DNA from: JAOSJL01 sp963704035 | GTDB lineage: Bacteria; Actinomycetota; Acidimicrobiia; IMCC26256; JAOSJL01 | Length of the DNA stretch: 64,000 bases | NCBI GenBank assembly: GCA_963704035.1 | Contig: CAVPGR010000004.1 | Coordinates: 1,488,001-1,552,000, forward strand | Direction of reading: 5' to 3' | In this document: positions 42,631 to 52,253 of the stretch, piece after piece | Layout of the letters: each line of letters begins with the position of its first letter | Numbering within the stretch: the stretch's first letter is position 1 | Position numbers and translations under genes: made by a program | The notes under the pieces: generated by a model | Told to the model about the DNA's origin: nothing | The model's database searches: none | What the model saw: the letters and a program-made list of their open reading frames with translations, nothing else

Positions 42631-43923
42631 ATGACGAACGCCTTCACCGCCGATGCGTCGCGGTCCCTCGGTGGGCCCGACTGGCTCGAGGCGCGTCGTG
42701 CGGCCGCGTTCGAGAAGCTCGACGGGCTCGAGTGGCCGACGTCCGCCGACGAGGTGTGGCGCTATTCCCGCATCGATTCTTTCGATCCCGAGCGTTACCG
42801 ACCGACGCCGTATGAGGAGCTGGGGCCGCCCGGTGACGAAAAGGCCCCCGGCGGCGGGCCCGTCGCGGCCGAAGCGGGGGAGCACGCCGGTCTCGTCGTC
42901 GTGCGCGATGGGCGGGTCGTGCACCACGAGCTCGATGAGCAACTCGAAGCCAAGGGCGTGTGTGTCTGCGAACTGGCCACCTGCAGAGAGGACGAGGTGT
43001 CCGACGTGCTCGGCTCGGTGGCCGATGCATCGCCCGATGCCTTCACGATTCTTCACGACGCCTTCCTCGCCGGTGGGGCGTTCATTCGCGTCCCGGCCGG
43101 CGTCGTGGTCGAACGGCCGATCGTCGTCGTGCACTGGTCCGACGGCGACGGGCTCGCCAGCTTCCCCCACACGGTGGTGGTAGCGGACGAAGGATCCGAG
43201 GTCACCGTCCTCGACCGGTTCTCGTCACCCGACACCGACCACCTCGTCGACGCCGTCGTGGAGCTGCTGATCGGTGATGGCGCCACAGCGAAATATCTTT
43301 CGATTCAGGATCACGGACCCCGCACGTGGCACGTGGGCCTCCAGCGGGCTCACCTCGGTCGTGACGCCTCTCTCTCATCGTCGGCCGTGGCTCTCGGAGG
43401 CGACTACTCGCGGCTGCGCAGTGAAGCGTTTCTCGGTGGCGAGGGCGCCAACAGCGACCAACTGGCCGTTTACTTCGGCGCGGGCGACCAGATGCTCGAC
43501 TTCCGCACCCTTCAGGACCACGCGGCGGCGCGCACGACGAGCAACCTGCTGTTCAAGGGTGCTGTGGAAGACAACGCCCGCTCCGTGTACTCCGGGCTCG
43601 TGCACCTGCGTGAGTCGGCGAAGAAGGCCGTCGCCCACCAGACCAACCGCAACCTCGTGCTCACCGACGGTGCCGGCGCCGAGTCGATTCCCAACCTCGA
43701 GATCGAGGCCGACGAGGTGCAGTGCACCCATGCCAGCGCGGTGGGACCCATCGACGAGGACCAGCTCTACTACCTCGAGAGCCGGGGTGTCGCGCCCGCC
43801 GACGCCGAACGACTCATCGTCCTCGGATTCTTCGACGATGTGTTCGACCGCCTACCGGTCCCGTCCCTCGTCTCGACTCTGCGACGTTCCGTCGACGAGA
43901 AGGTGGGGCACCTCGATGCCTGA
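42631..43923 (+). CDS. sufD: Fe-S assembly protein SufD
   Basis: 430 residues. The N-terminal helical part has DEVWRYSRIDSFDPERY; the beta-helix core follows with VPAGVVVERPIVVVHW and ends with the SufB/D family signature EDQLYYLESRGVAPADAERLI. SufD pairs with SufB and SufC in the scaffold complex and is needed for iron acquisition. It starts 51 bases after sufB and overlaps the Rieske gene by eight bases. Confidence 0.94.
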   Translation: MTNAFTADASRSLGGPDWLEARRAAAFEKLDGLEWPTSADEVWRYSRIDSFDPERYRPTPYEELGPPGDEKAPGGGPVAAEAGEHAGLVVVRDGRVVHHELDEQLEAKGVCVCELATCREDEVSDVLGSVADASPDAFTILHDAFLAGGAFIRVPAGVVVERPIVVVHWSDGDGLASFPHTVVVADEGSEVTVLDRFSSPDTDHLVDAVVELLIGDGATAKYLSIQDHGPRTWHVGLQRAHLGRDASLSSSAVALGGDYSRLRSEAFLGGEGANSDQLAVYFGAGDQMLDFRTLQDHAAARTTSNLLFKGAVEDNARSVYSGLVHLRESAKKAVAHQTNRNLVLTDGAGAESIPNLEIEADEVQCTHASAVGPIDEDQLYYLESRGVAPADAERLIVLGFFDDVFDRLPVPSLVSTLRRSVDEKVGHLDA

Positions 43924-44266
43924 CCAGAACAGCGGTGGGAACGCAGGCGAGTTCCGGGTGTGTGGCGTCGACGACGTGGAGCCGGGCTCTGCGCTGCGCG
44001 TCGACACCGACGGACTGCGACTCGCAGTGGTACGGATCGGTGACGACTGGTATGTGGTCGGTGACGAGTGTTCCCACGAGAACTACTCACTGTCGGAGGG
44101 GTTCGTCGACGAGGACGACTGCATGATCGAGTGTCCGAAGCACGGTTCGGCGTTCGACCTCACGACGGGAGACGCCAAGACGCTTCCCGCGACACAGCCC
44201 GTTCCCACCTACGCGGTGCGGGTCGACGGAGCCGACGTTCTGGTTCGCCGGGAGCCGAGACCATGA
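43916..44266 (+). CDS. Rieske-type 2Fe-2S ferredoxin
   Basis: 116 residues from the ATG at 43916. The two Rieske cluster motifs are ECSHENYSLSEG (C-x-H) and ECPKHGSAFDL (C-x2-H). It is soluble, without a membrane anchor, and resembles dioxygenase-type ferredoxins. Its place between sufD and sufC, overlapping both, is a known actinobacterial suf arrangement and suggests it donates electrons during cluster assembly. Confidence 0.94.
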   Translation: MPDQNSGGNAGEFRVCGVDDVEPGSALRVDTDGLRLAVVRIGDDWYVVGDECSHENYSLSEGFVDEDDCMIECPKHGSAFDLTTGDAKTLPATQPVPTYAVRVDGADVLVRREPRP

Positions 44267-45129
44267 GTGAGGCCATGAGTGAATTGGCGGTCAGCGGTCT
44301 TCACGCCGCGGTGGACGGTCACGAGATCCTGCGCGGTGTCGATGTGACCGTGCGTTCGGGCGAGGTCCACGCTCTCATGGGGCCCAACGGCTCGGGCAAG
44401 TCGACGCTCTCGCACGTCCTCATGGGCCGCGGCGATTACGACGTGACGGCAGGCTCGGTCACGCTCGACGGCGAGGAGCTCCTGGGCCTTCCGACCTGGC
44501 AACGTTCTCGAGCGGGTCTGTTCCTCGCCATGCAGTACCCCACCGAGGTGCCGGGCGTGGGCCTCGAGGACTTCCTGGCTGCCGCCACCGGCGAGAACGG
44601 GAACGGCGACGAAGACGGCGCCGAAAACGGCGACGGCGATCTCTCCGTGCGTATCACCGAGGAGGCCGCTCGGCTGGGTATTCCCGATGAGTTCCTCACA
44701 CGCGGCGTCAACGTGGAGTTCTCCGGGGGCGAAAAGAAGCGCAACGAGACGCTCCAGCTAGCGGTGCTGCGGCCGAAGATCGCGGTGCTCGACGAGATCG
44801 ACTCAGGGCTCGACATCGACGCGTTGCGCGACATCTCGCGCCGTGTCGAAGCCATGACCCACGAAGACGGCCTCGGCGTGCTCGCCATCACCCACTACGC
44901 CCGGCTCCTCACGGAGCTGCGGCCCGACCGCGTGCACATCCTCATGGCCGGTCGCATCGTGGCCAGCGGCGGCCCCGAACTGGCCGACCAACTCGAGGAG
45001 TCGGGATACGACGGTCTCGCTTCTGAGCTCGGAATCGAGGAACTGGCCGTCGACGGCCCCGTCACGCGCACCACCGACGAGGACCCCTTCGGCGATCCCA
45101 CCGCCGGCGCCCTCCCCTTCGAAACCTGA
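44263..45129 (+). CDS. sufC: Fe-S assembly ATPase SufC (first copy)
   Basis: 288 residues, ATGA overlap with the Rieske gene. Walker A is GPNGSGKST, the signature is FSGGEKKRNE, Walker B is IAVLDEIDSGLD, the H-loop is ITHYARLL. The protein is about 35 residues longer than usual because of a Gly/Asn/Asp/Glu insert in the helical domain (about residues 103-126, GENGNGDEDGAENGDG) and an extended C-terminus. It drives the SufBCD complex with ATP. A second, standard-length SufC is encoded at 48508-49275. Confidence 0.93.
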   Translation: MSEAMSELAVSGLHAAVDGHEILRGVDVTVRSGEVHALMGPNGSGKSTLSHVLMGRGDYDVTAGSVTLDGEELLGLPTWQRSRAGLFLAMQYPTEVPGVGLEDFLAAATGENGNGDEDGAENGDGDLSVRITEEAARLGIPDEFLTRGVNVEFSGGEKKRNETLQLAVLRPKIAVLDEIDSGLDIDALRDISRRVEAMTHEDGLGVLAITHYARLLTELRPDRVHILMAGRIVASGGPELADQLEESGYDGLASELGIEELAVDGPVTRTTDEDPFGDPTAGALPFET

Positions 45130-45153
45130 CGCCAGCGGCGAGACGATCACAGT

Positions 45154-45161
45154 TAGTGGAA
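45154..45161. promoter_or_regulatory. Isolated half-site of the suf operator
   Basis: TAGTGGAA, the same half-site as in both suf operators, 25 bases after the sufC stop. The partner half is missing. It precedes a decayed hydrolase fragment and may be a remnant of a promoter or a chance match. Confidence 0.3.
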
Positions 45162-45281
45162 GTGGCTTCGGTGGCGACTGCTACGACACGGGCCCGCCAC
45201 GCGCGGGACAGGGCGTACCTCTAGGGCGGAATCACATCGAGCGTCCCGGCGGCGGTGAGCTTCGTGCTGCTCGACCTGTGA

Positions 45282-45377
45282 GACGCTCTGGACCTGGATC
45301 GCCCTGTCGTCACCGGGCTCTCGCTCGGCGGCTGGCTCGGCCTGGAGGTTGCGTCCCGACACCCCGAACGAATGCGA
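45282..45377 (+). pseudogene. Alpha/beta-hydrolase gene fragment
   Basis: About 30 codons reading DLDRPVVTGLSLGGWLGLEV then ASRHPERM, which contain the nucleophile elbow G-L-S-L-G-G and following helix of an alpha/beta hydrolase. The frame is closed just upstream by a TGA (45279-45281), and downstream it runs into the end of the desaturase gene without family resemblance. Start and most of the fold are missing. It appears to be the relic of a gene lost between the two suf operons. The 250-base gap 45130-45379 holds nothing else. Confidence 0.5.
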
Positions 45378-45379
45378 CC

Positions 45380-46399
45380 TCAGGAGGCTCGGTCGACCCG
45401 TGCCGGGAGCGGTTCACCCAGGGAGCAGAGGGCGCGCCACAGCGCGACGTAGCTCGGGTAGGTCATCGTCTCGTCGATGTAGCCGGCCCGTTCGAGTTCA
45501 GCGTGGAAGCGGGGGAGGTTGCGCCACGGGATTCCCATGTCGACGTGGTGAGCGAGGTGCCAGCCCGTGTTCCAGGGCACGAACCAGAACCGGGCGAGCC
45601 ACGACTGGCGGACGTTGTGCGTGGTGACGCGCCGGTCTTTGCTCGGCCCCAGGCCGCCGTGTTCTCCCAGGGCGCGCAGCCTGTTGACGACTCGCCAGCC
45701 AGTCATCCACGGTGCGAGCCACAACACCGGGTACACGAACCAGAGCCCCGTCGCCCACCACATGAGAGCCCACAGCGCAACCTGTACCGCGATGATCGGG
45801 AGGCTGATCCCCCGCCCGGGTCCCTTGATCGCCGACCGGAACAGGGGCCTGAGGTTCTTCCACCCCGAGATCCCGACGGCATCGCGGATCAAACGGCGAC
45901 GCAGGGCCGACCAGGGGCCGGGATAACCCGCGTAGAACGCGAGGTCGGGTTCGTTCGGACCGAACTCTTCCTTGTGGTGCGCGAAGTGGGCCGTTCGGTA
46001 GAGCCCGATCGGAACGAACGCGGGGTAGGCGATGAGCCACGTGCCCACCCAGTCGTTCACCCGACCGTTCGAGAACAGCAGATTGTGGGCGGCCTCGTGC
46101 ATGAGGATCGCCAGCCGCACGTGCATCGGCACCATCAGGAAGAACGCAACGACGAATCCGATCGGCCCCAGCCAGACGGCCAGCGCGATCAGCGCGGCGA
46201 CCGACGCCCACACCATCGCGACGCTCAGCGCGTTGCGGATGTTCGCGATACGCCGCAGTTCGGAGCGGATCTCACGGCGCGCCATCCCATTGGCCAGCAG
46301 ACGGTCGCTGGGCAACACCTGCGGGAGACGCTCCGAGTCGAGCAGCATCGTCGATTCCCCGACGACAACCCGCTCGCCAGCCGCCTCGGTGCCGACCAT
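45380..46399 (-). CDS. Fatty acid desaturase
   Basis: 339 residues. The three histidine boxes of membrane di-iron desaturases are present: HEAAH near residue 101, HFAHH near 139, and HLAHHVD near 288. Four or so hydrophobic segments surround them. It could desaturate fatty acids or hydroxylate a lipid or carotenoid. Its location at the tail of the sufC2-sufS-sufU run is notable because such enzymes need iron and an electron-transfer ferredoxin. Substrate unknown. Confidence 0.88.
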   Translation of the reverse strand: MVGTEAAGERVVVGESTMLLDSERLPQVLPSDRLLANGMARREIRSELRRIANIRNALSVAMVWASVAALIALAVWLGPIGFVVAFFLMVPMHVRLAILMHEAAHNLLFSNGRVNDWVGTWLIAYPAFVPIGLYRTAHFAHHKEEFGPNEPDLAFYAGYPGPWSALRRRLIRDAVGISGWKNLRPLFRSAIKGPGRGISLPIIAVQVALWALMWWATGLWFVYPVLWLAPWMTGWRVVNRLRALGEHGGLGPSKDRRVTTHNVRQSWLARFWFVPWNTGWHLAHHVDMGIPWRNLPRFHAELERAGYIDETMTYPSYVALWRALCSLGEPLPARVDRAS

Positions 46400-46440
46400 C
46401 GAGTATTCGACCTCGGCCGCTTCTGCGCCGCGGGTACTGG

Positions 46441-46620
46441 CTAGGTGGGCTGCGGCGCGGACTCTTCGGCGAGGAGTTGGGCCAGCTCGTCCTGTTCGAG
46501 CGCGGCGCCGCGCAGATCGAGGAGGACGTCGACGACCTCGGAACCCTGAACCAGATCACGCGCGGCGAAACGCTCGAGCGCCTCGTCGATCAGCTTCGTC
46601 AGGTCGGTCGGCTGATCCAT
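46441..46620 (-). CDS. Small conserved-type helical protein
   Basis: 59 residues, from the ATG at 46620 to the TAG at 46443-46441. The sequence is helical and acidic, with LTKLIDEALERFAARDLV and LAQLLAEESAPQPT. No cysteine, signal peptide or membrane segment. It lies between sufU and the desaturase on the same strand and is compatible with one transcript. Function unknown. Confidence 0.55.
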   Translation of the reverse strand: MDQPTDLTKLIDEALERFAARDLVQGSEVVDVLLDLRGAALEQDELAQLLAEESAPQPT

Positions 46621-46734
46621 CAGCTCGTCCTCTCCGCCGGTTGCCCGGCCCTGTGAGATCTCAGGCGTCCCCTACGCCCCCAAAACTACACCCGGGGAGC
46701 GACACCCACCCGCCGGAAACCGAGGAAGTGGGTT

Positions 46735-47232
46735 TCAAGCAGATGAAGTCTCGTCCAGGCCCTGTTCCAGGGTGTTCCAGGCGAGGGTGGCGCACTTGAT
46801 GCGTACGGGGAACTTCACGACTCCCTGGAGGGCTTCGAGGTCACCGAGTTGCACGCCGTCGAGCGCGTTGTCGGCCTCGGTTCCGTCGTCGTCGTCCTCG
46901 CCGTCTCCTTCGCCCCCGAGCTTGGACTCGTGGATGGACATGAGTGCTTTGAAGGCCCGGATGAGCTGTCGCGCCTCGGCGACCGACTTCCCCTTCACGG
47001 CGGCACTCATCATCGAGGACGACGCCTGGGAGATGGAGCAGCCCTGGCCCGCTACGAGAAGATCGGTCACGGTGTCACCGTCGACCTTGAGGGTGAGCAC
47101 GACCTCGTCGCCGCACAGGGGGTTGAAACCCTCAGCGCGCGTCGCGGGCGGCGAAGGTAGCTCCCCGCGGTTCCGCGGCGCGCGGTAGTGGTCGAGGATG
47201 ATCTCTCGGTAGAGGTCTTCGAGGCCGGGCAT
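46735..47232 (-). CDS. sufU: SufU-type cysteine-desulfurase partner
   Basis: 165 residues from the ATG at 47232; an upstream extension would overlap sufS. The N-terminus LYREIILDHYRAPRNRG is typical. The zinc/sulfur-transfer cysteines are in NPLCGDEV, GQGCSISQASSSMM and RIKCATLAWNTL. A Glu/Asp-rich insert (GEGDGEDDDDG) interrupts the usual fold before VKFPVR. SufU takes persulfide sulfur from SufS for cluster building. It follows sufS by 34 bases. Confidence 0.94.
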   Translation of the reverse strand: MPGLEDLYREIILDHYRAPRNRGELPSPPATRAEGFNPLCGDEVVLTLKVDGDTVTDLLVAGQGCSISQASSSMMSAAVKGKSVAEARQLIRAFKALMSIHESKLGGEGDGEDDDDGTEADNALDGVQLGDLEALQGVVKFPVRIKCATLAWNTLEQGLDETSSA

Positions 47233-47266
47233 GGTGGTGGGGTCACTCCTCGTCTGCGTGACGATG

Positions 47267-48507
47267 CTAGACGGCGAAGAACTTCTCGGCGCGTGCGAGC
47301 GATTCGACGAGGGCGTCGGCGTCGGCCTCGTCGTTGTACAGGTAGAAGGATGCGCGCGTCGTGGCAGGAACACCGAGGTGGCGCATGAGCGGCTTGGCGC
47401 AGTGGTGGCCGGCACGAACGGCGACCGCGTCCTCATCGAGCACCTGGGACACGTCGTGGGCGTGGATCCCGTCGAGAAGAAACGAGATCACGCCGCCCCG
47501 GATCGACAGGTCGCTCGGTCCGTAGGTCGTGATGCGGTCGTCGAAGCGTTCATGGAGCGCCCGGAGGGCGTAGCCGGTGAGCTCGATCTCGTGGCGGCGC
47601 ACGGCTTCGAGCCCGACGTCGTCGAGGTAGTCGATCGCCGCCTCGAGCCCCACCGCCTCGGCGATCGGTGGCGTCCCGGCCTCGAACTTCCACGGGACGT
47701 CGTTGGTGGTGAAGCCGTCGACCGTCACGTCGCGGATCATCTCGCCGCCGCCGAGAAACGGTGGCATTTCCTCGAGCAGGCTCTCCCGCGCCCACAGACC
47801 TCCGATTCCGGTGGGGCCGAGCATCTTGTGGCCTGTCCACGCGACGAAGTCGGCGTCCCACGCGGTCACGTCGACCTCGACGTGCGGGATCGTCTGCGCG
47901 GCGTCGACAGCGATGAGTGCGTCGGCGGCATGTGCCGCGTCGGCCAGGTGCCGGATGTCGTTGATCGTGCCGAGCACGTTCGACAGGCTCGTCACCGAGA
48001 GAAGACTGGCGCCCTCCAGGAGCTGCGGGAGCGCCTCGAGATCGAGGCGCCCGTCGTCGGTGAGCGGAATCCAACGCAGTTCGATCCCGCGTTCGGCGGC
48101 GAGCATGTGCCACGGGATGACGTTGGCGTGGTGTTCCATCAGGCTGAGGACCACGACGTCGCCCTCACGGAGATTCGCGCCGCCCCACGACCGGGCCACG
48201 AGGTTCATGGCTTCGGTGGCGTTCTTGGTGAAGACGATCTCCGACGACGTCGATGCATGGAGGAATCGGGCCATGCGCGCGCGGGCGGACTCGAAGGCGG
48301 CGGTGGCCTCTTCCGCGAGTGTGTAGACGCCGCGGTGCACGTTGGCGTTGGTGTGCCGGTAGAAGGTGTCCATCGCCTCGATCACCGAAGCGGGCTTCTG
48401 CGACGTGGCCGCGGAGTCGAGGTAGACGAGCCGGTGGCCGTGGAACTCGCGCTCGAGCACCGGGAAATCGTGCCGCAGCGCGGCAACGTCGAGGGTGACG
48501 TCGAGGC

Positions 48508-48511
<4 letters not shown>
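47267..48511 (-). CDS. sufS: Cysteine desulfurase SufS
   Basis: 414 residues from a GTG overlapping the sufC2 stop by four bases. The PLP lysine is in WTGHKMLGPTGIGG and the catalytic loop cysteine in VRAGHHCAKPLM, both group-II (SufS) type. The N-terminus YLDSAATSQKP and NANVHRGVYTLAEEAT motif are standard. It frees sulfur from cysteine as a persulfide and passes it to SufU. Confidence 0.96.
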
Positions 48512-49275
<764 letters not shown>

Positions 49276-49289
49276 GGAGCCCAGCTTAA

Positions 49290-49311
49290 TTCCACTATGT
49301 CCGTAGTGTAA
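49290..49311. promoter_or_regulatory. Palindromic operator upstream of sufC2-sufS-sufU
   Basis: TTCCACTA (49290-49297), six bases, TAGTGTAA (49304-49311). It lies 15 bases before the sufC2 start codon, in an AT-rich patch, and matches the site before sufB in half-site and spacing. Location so close to the start fits repression by blocking the promoter or start of transcription. Confidence 0.75.
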
Positions 49312-49374
49312 ATCCGTCGATCGCTTGCCGGAAGGCCGACAGACCCCAACGGAAGCAGGAACGTCGCCGGCACG

Positions 49375-50544
49375 TCAGGCGCGGGCGGACGCACCCGGTT
49401 CGTCCGGAGAGGCGTCGTCCAGAGAGGCGTCGTCCGGAGACGCGTCGTCGAGGGAGGAGCGCAGCGCCCGGTAAATGGCGTCAGGGGTGAGGACGCCGAT
49501 GAACTCGTCGCCGTCGACGACGGCGACCCATCCGTAGTCCGTGAGCAGCATCCGGGCGAGGGCGTTCTCGAGGTAGTCGTCGATCGACACCCACGCCTCG
49601 ACCCGCTCGACACGGTCGTCGACCAGTCCGCCACCGTCGGCGTTGGCGGAGCGCACGTGGCCGCGCAGCTTCGTGTCGCCGTTGACCACGGCGACCCACC
49701 CGGCACCCTGCTCGTCCATCACGCGTCGTGCCTCCTCGAGCGACGACGTGGGCTGCACGGTCGGGGGGTGCTCGAGGCACTCGAGATCGATCGGCGTGAC
49801 CTTCAGACGCTTGAGGGCCCGGTCGCGACCGACGAAGTCGGCCACCATCTCGTTCGCCGGGGCGCCCAGGATCGCCGCCGGAGTGTCGTACTGCTCGAGC
49901 ACGCCGCCCACGTCGAGGATGGCAATTCGGTCACCCATCTTCACCGCTTCTTCGACGTCGTGGGTCACGAACACGACGGTCTTCCTGAGCTCGTCCTGGA
50001 GCCGGAGGAATTCGTCCTGGAGGCGCATGCGCGTCACCGGGTCGATGGCTCCGAAGGGCTCGTCCATGAGCAGAACGGGTGGGTCGGCCGCCAGTGCACG
50101 GGCCACGCCCACACGCTGGCGCTGGCCTCCGGAGAGCTGCGCGGGATACCGCGCCGCGTACGTGTCGGGGTCGAGGCCCACGAGCGCCAACAACTCGTCT
50201 GTGCGGTCGGTCATGTCGGACTTCGACCAGCCCAGCAGCCGGGGCACGGTGGCGACGTTGCCGGCGATGGTCTGGTGGGGGAACAAGCCGATTTGCTGGA
50301 TCACGTAGCCGATGTGCCGCCGTAGCTGCACGGGGTCGGAGGCGGTGACCTCTTCGTCGCCGATGAAGATACGCCCGCCGGTGGGTTCGATGATCCGGTT
50401 GATCATCTTGAGCGTCGTGGTCTTGCCGCAGCCCGAGGGCCCGACCAACACGGTCGTTTCTCCCTCGGGTACCTCCAAGGTGAGGGCATCGACCGCGAGG
50501 TGGCCGTTGGGATAGCGCTTGGAGACCGACTCGAGCCGGATCAT
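49375..50544 (-). CDS. OpuC/ProV-type compatible-solute ABC transporter ATPase
   Basis: 389 residues from the ATG at 50544. Walker A GPSGCGKTT, signature QLSGGQRQR, Walker B LLMDEPFGAIDP. The C-terminal ~120 residues form a CBS-domain pair (VQPTSSLEEARRVMDEQGAG, DYGWVAVVDGDEFIGVLT), which in OpuA-type transporters senses ionic strength. The tail has a DDASP/DDASL repeat. It energises uptake of glycine betaine, choline or a related solute with the two permeases and the binding protein encoded divergently. Confidence 0.93.
   Translation of the reverse strand: MIRLESVSKRYPNGHLAVDALTLEVPEGETTVLVGPSGCGKTTTLKMINRIIEPTGGRIFIGDEEVTASDPVQLRRHIGYVIQQIGLFPHQTIAGNVATVPRLLGWSKSDMTDRTDELLALVGLDPDTYAARYPAQLSGGQRQRVGVARALAADPPVLLMDEPFGAIDPVTRMRLQDEFLRLQDELRKTVVFVTHDVEEAVKMGDRIAILDVGGVLEQYDTPAAILGAPANEMVADFVGRDRALKRLKVTPIDLECLEHPPTVQPTSSLEEARRVMDEQGAGWVAVVNGDTKLRGHVRSANADGGGLVDDRVERVEAWVSIDDYLENALARMLLTDYGWVAVVDGDEFIGVLTPDAIYRALRSSLDDASPDDASLDDASPDEPGASARA
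49402..49446. repeat. 15-bp tandem repeat at the end of the OpuC ATPase gene
   Basis: Three near-perfect copies of GTCCGGAGAGGCGTC (two one- or two-base variants). They encode the DDASP/DDASL/DDASP repeats in the disordered C-terminal tail. Confidence 0.9.
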
Positions 50545-50619
50545 GGAGGAGAGATCGCTCCCGCTCGGGGACGCGCCACGGTACCATCGCCGCCCGACGG
50601 CCAGAAGTGACGGACAGAG

Positions 50620-51396
50620 GTGGGGAGGCCGAGGTTGTCCGGACTCAGCTCCGCCGGCTCCACGTTCGGTTCCGCGCTCACATCCGCGTTCAGTTCCGCA
50701 GTCGGTGCTGCCAACGCTTCTACCAACGCTGTCGGCACCGATATCAACGACCGTTGGTTCTGGTGGCCCTACGTCGAGCGGAACACCGATCTCATCTGGG
50801 ACAAGTTCACCGAACACGCCACGTTGGTGCTCCTCGCCGTCGGTATCGGAATTCTGATCGCACTCCCTCTCAGCCTGCTCGCCGTGCGATTCCGGTGGCT
50901 GTACCCGACGTCGATCGCGATCGGCGCGGTCCTCTACACCATTCCGTCGATCGCTCTCATCGCGTTCCTCATCCCGATCACCGGGCTCTCCACGACCACC
51001 GTGGTGATCCCCCTGGCGAGCTACACGATTCTCATTCTCGTGCGTAACTTCGTGACAGGTCTCGACGGCGTGTCGCCCGAGGTGAAGGAAGCGGCGCAGG
51101 GAATGGGGTACTCGCCGTGGCGTCAGACACTGCGAGTCGAGCTTCCGCTCGCACTCCCCGCGTTCTTCGCGGGGATTCGCATCACGACGGTCACGATCAT
51201 CGGGCTCGTCCCGATCGCCGCGATCATCGGCCGCGGAGGGTTCGGCTCGTTGATGAACGCCGGATTCCAGCGAGGCTTTCGGACCCCGATCACGGTCGGC
51301 ATCATGCTGACCGTGGCGTTCGCGGTCACCGCCGACCTGCTCATCCTGCTCACCCAGCGCCTCGTGACGCCCTGGACGCGCCGGGGGACCACCTGA
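50620..51396 (+). CDS. Compatible-solute ABC transporter permease 1
   Basis: 258 residues from GTG 50620, with a Ser/Ala-rich N-terminus that may not all be translated. Five or six membrane segments; the EAA loop reads VKEAAQGMGYSPWRQTLRVE. It is divergent from the ATPase gene and stops two bases before the second permease starts. It belongs to the OpuCB/OpuCD class of short permeases without a fused binding domain. Confidence 0.9.
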   Translation: MGRPRLSGLSSAGSTFGSALTSAFSSAVGAANASTNAVGTDINDRWFWWPYVERNTDLIWDKFTEHATLVLLAVGIGILIALPLSLLAVRFRWLYPTSIAIGAVLYTIPSIALIAFLIPITGLSTTTVVIPLASYTILILVRNFVTGLDGVSPEVKEAAQGMGYSPWRQTLRVELPLALPAFFAGIRITTVTIIGLVPIAAIIGRGGFGSLMNAGFQRGFRTPITVGIMLTVAFAVTADLLILLTQRLVTPWTRRGTT

Positions 51397-51397
51397 C

Positions 51398-52171
51398 ATG
51401 GGCCTGGCCGGCGACGTCTACAACTTTCTCACCGACTCCGAGAACTGGTCGGGCGACGAGGGAATCCCCACGCTGTTCCTCGAGCACCTCCAGATCAGTG
51501 TCTGGGCGATGGTGGTGGCAGCCGCGATCGCGCTCCCGATCGGCATCCTCGTCGGCCACTACCGAAAGGGCGGAGCACTCGCGGTGAACGTGGCGAACAT
51601 GGGACGAGCGGTGCCCACCTTCGGTCTGCTGCTGCTGTTCGTCATCTGGATCGGCAACAAGCCTCAATCCTTCCCGTTGAGCCTGCCGGGGAACCTGCCG
51701 GTGTTTCTCGTGCTCGTGGCGTTGGCGATTCCGCCGATGCTGACGAACTCGTACGTGGCGATCGCCGAGATCGATCCGGAGGTGAAGGAGGCCGCGCGGG
51801 GCATGGGTCTGAACGGATGTCAGATGCTGGCCCGCGTGGAGCTGCCGCTCGGCGTCCCCCTCATCATGGCGGGTGTGCGTATCTCGGCGGTGGCGGTCGT
51901 GGCCACGGCGACGATTGCTGCGTTCGTCGGGTTCGGGGGTTTCGGTCGCTACATCATCGACGGCTTCAAGCAGAGCAATGGCGAGCCCAAGCTCTGGGCG
52001 GGCGCGCTGTTGGTGGCCCTGTTCGCGCTCGCCGTGGAGGGACTGCTGGCTCTGGTGCAGCGCGGGCTGACCCCGGCCGGTCTCCGGACAGGTGCCGACG
52101 CCCCGGCGCAGGCCTTAGTCGACGGCGGCGGGCCCGCGGCGGGCCGCGCTGCAGCCTCCGAGAGCGTGTAG
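51398..52171 (+). CDS. Compatible-solute ABC transporter permease 2
   Basis: 257 residues. Membrane segments and the EAA loop VKEAARGMGLNGCQMLARVE place it in the same OpuC permease class as its neighbour, so the two form the heterodimeric channel. The C-terminal 30 residues are Gly/Ala-rich. It is followed after 82 bases by the binding protein gene. Confidence 0.9.
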   Translation: MGLAGDVYNFLTDSENWSGDEGIPTLFLEHLQISVWAMVVAAAIALPIGILVGHYRKGGALAVNVANMGRAVPTFGLLLLFVIWIGNKPQSFPLSLPGNLPVFLVLVALAIPPMLTNSYVAIAEIDPEVKEAARGMGLNGCQMLARVELPLGVPLIMAGVRISAVAVVATATIAAFVGFGGFGRYIIDGFKQSNGEPKLWAGALLVALFALAVEGLLALVQRGLTPAGLRTGADAPAQALVDGGGPAAGRAAASESV

Positions 52172-52253
52172 TAGACCGAGGGTGTCTCGCTATCGCGGGA
52201 CATTTCGATAACGGGTGACGTGTTCGTCGCGCGCCCGAAAGGATGGGCGCACC

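Noticed and set aside
45411..45419. GGTTCACCC as a PHO box
   Set aside because: A single unit within the desaturase coding sequence; no 11-base repeat.
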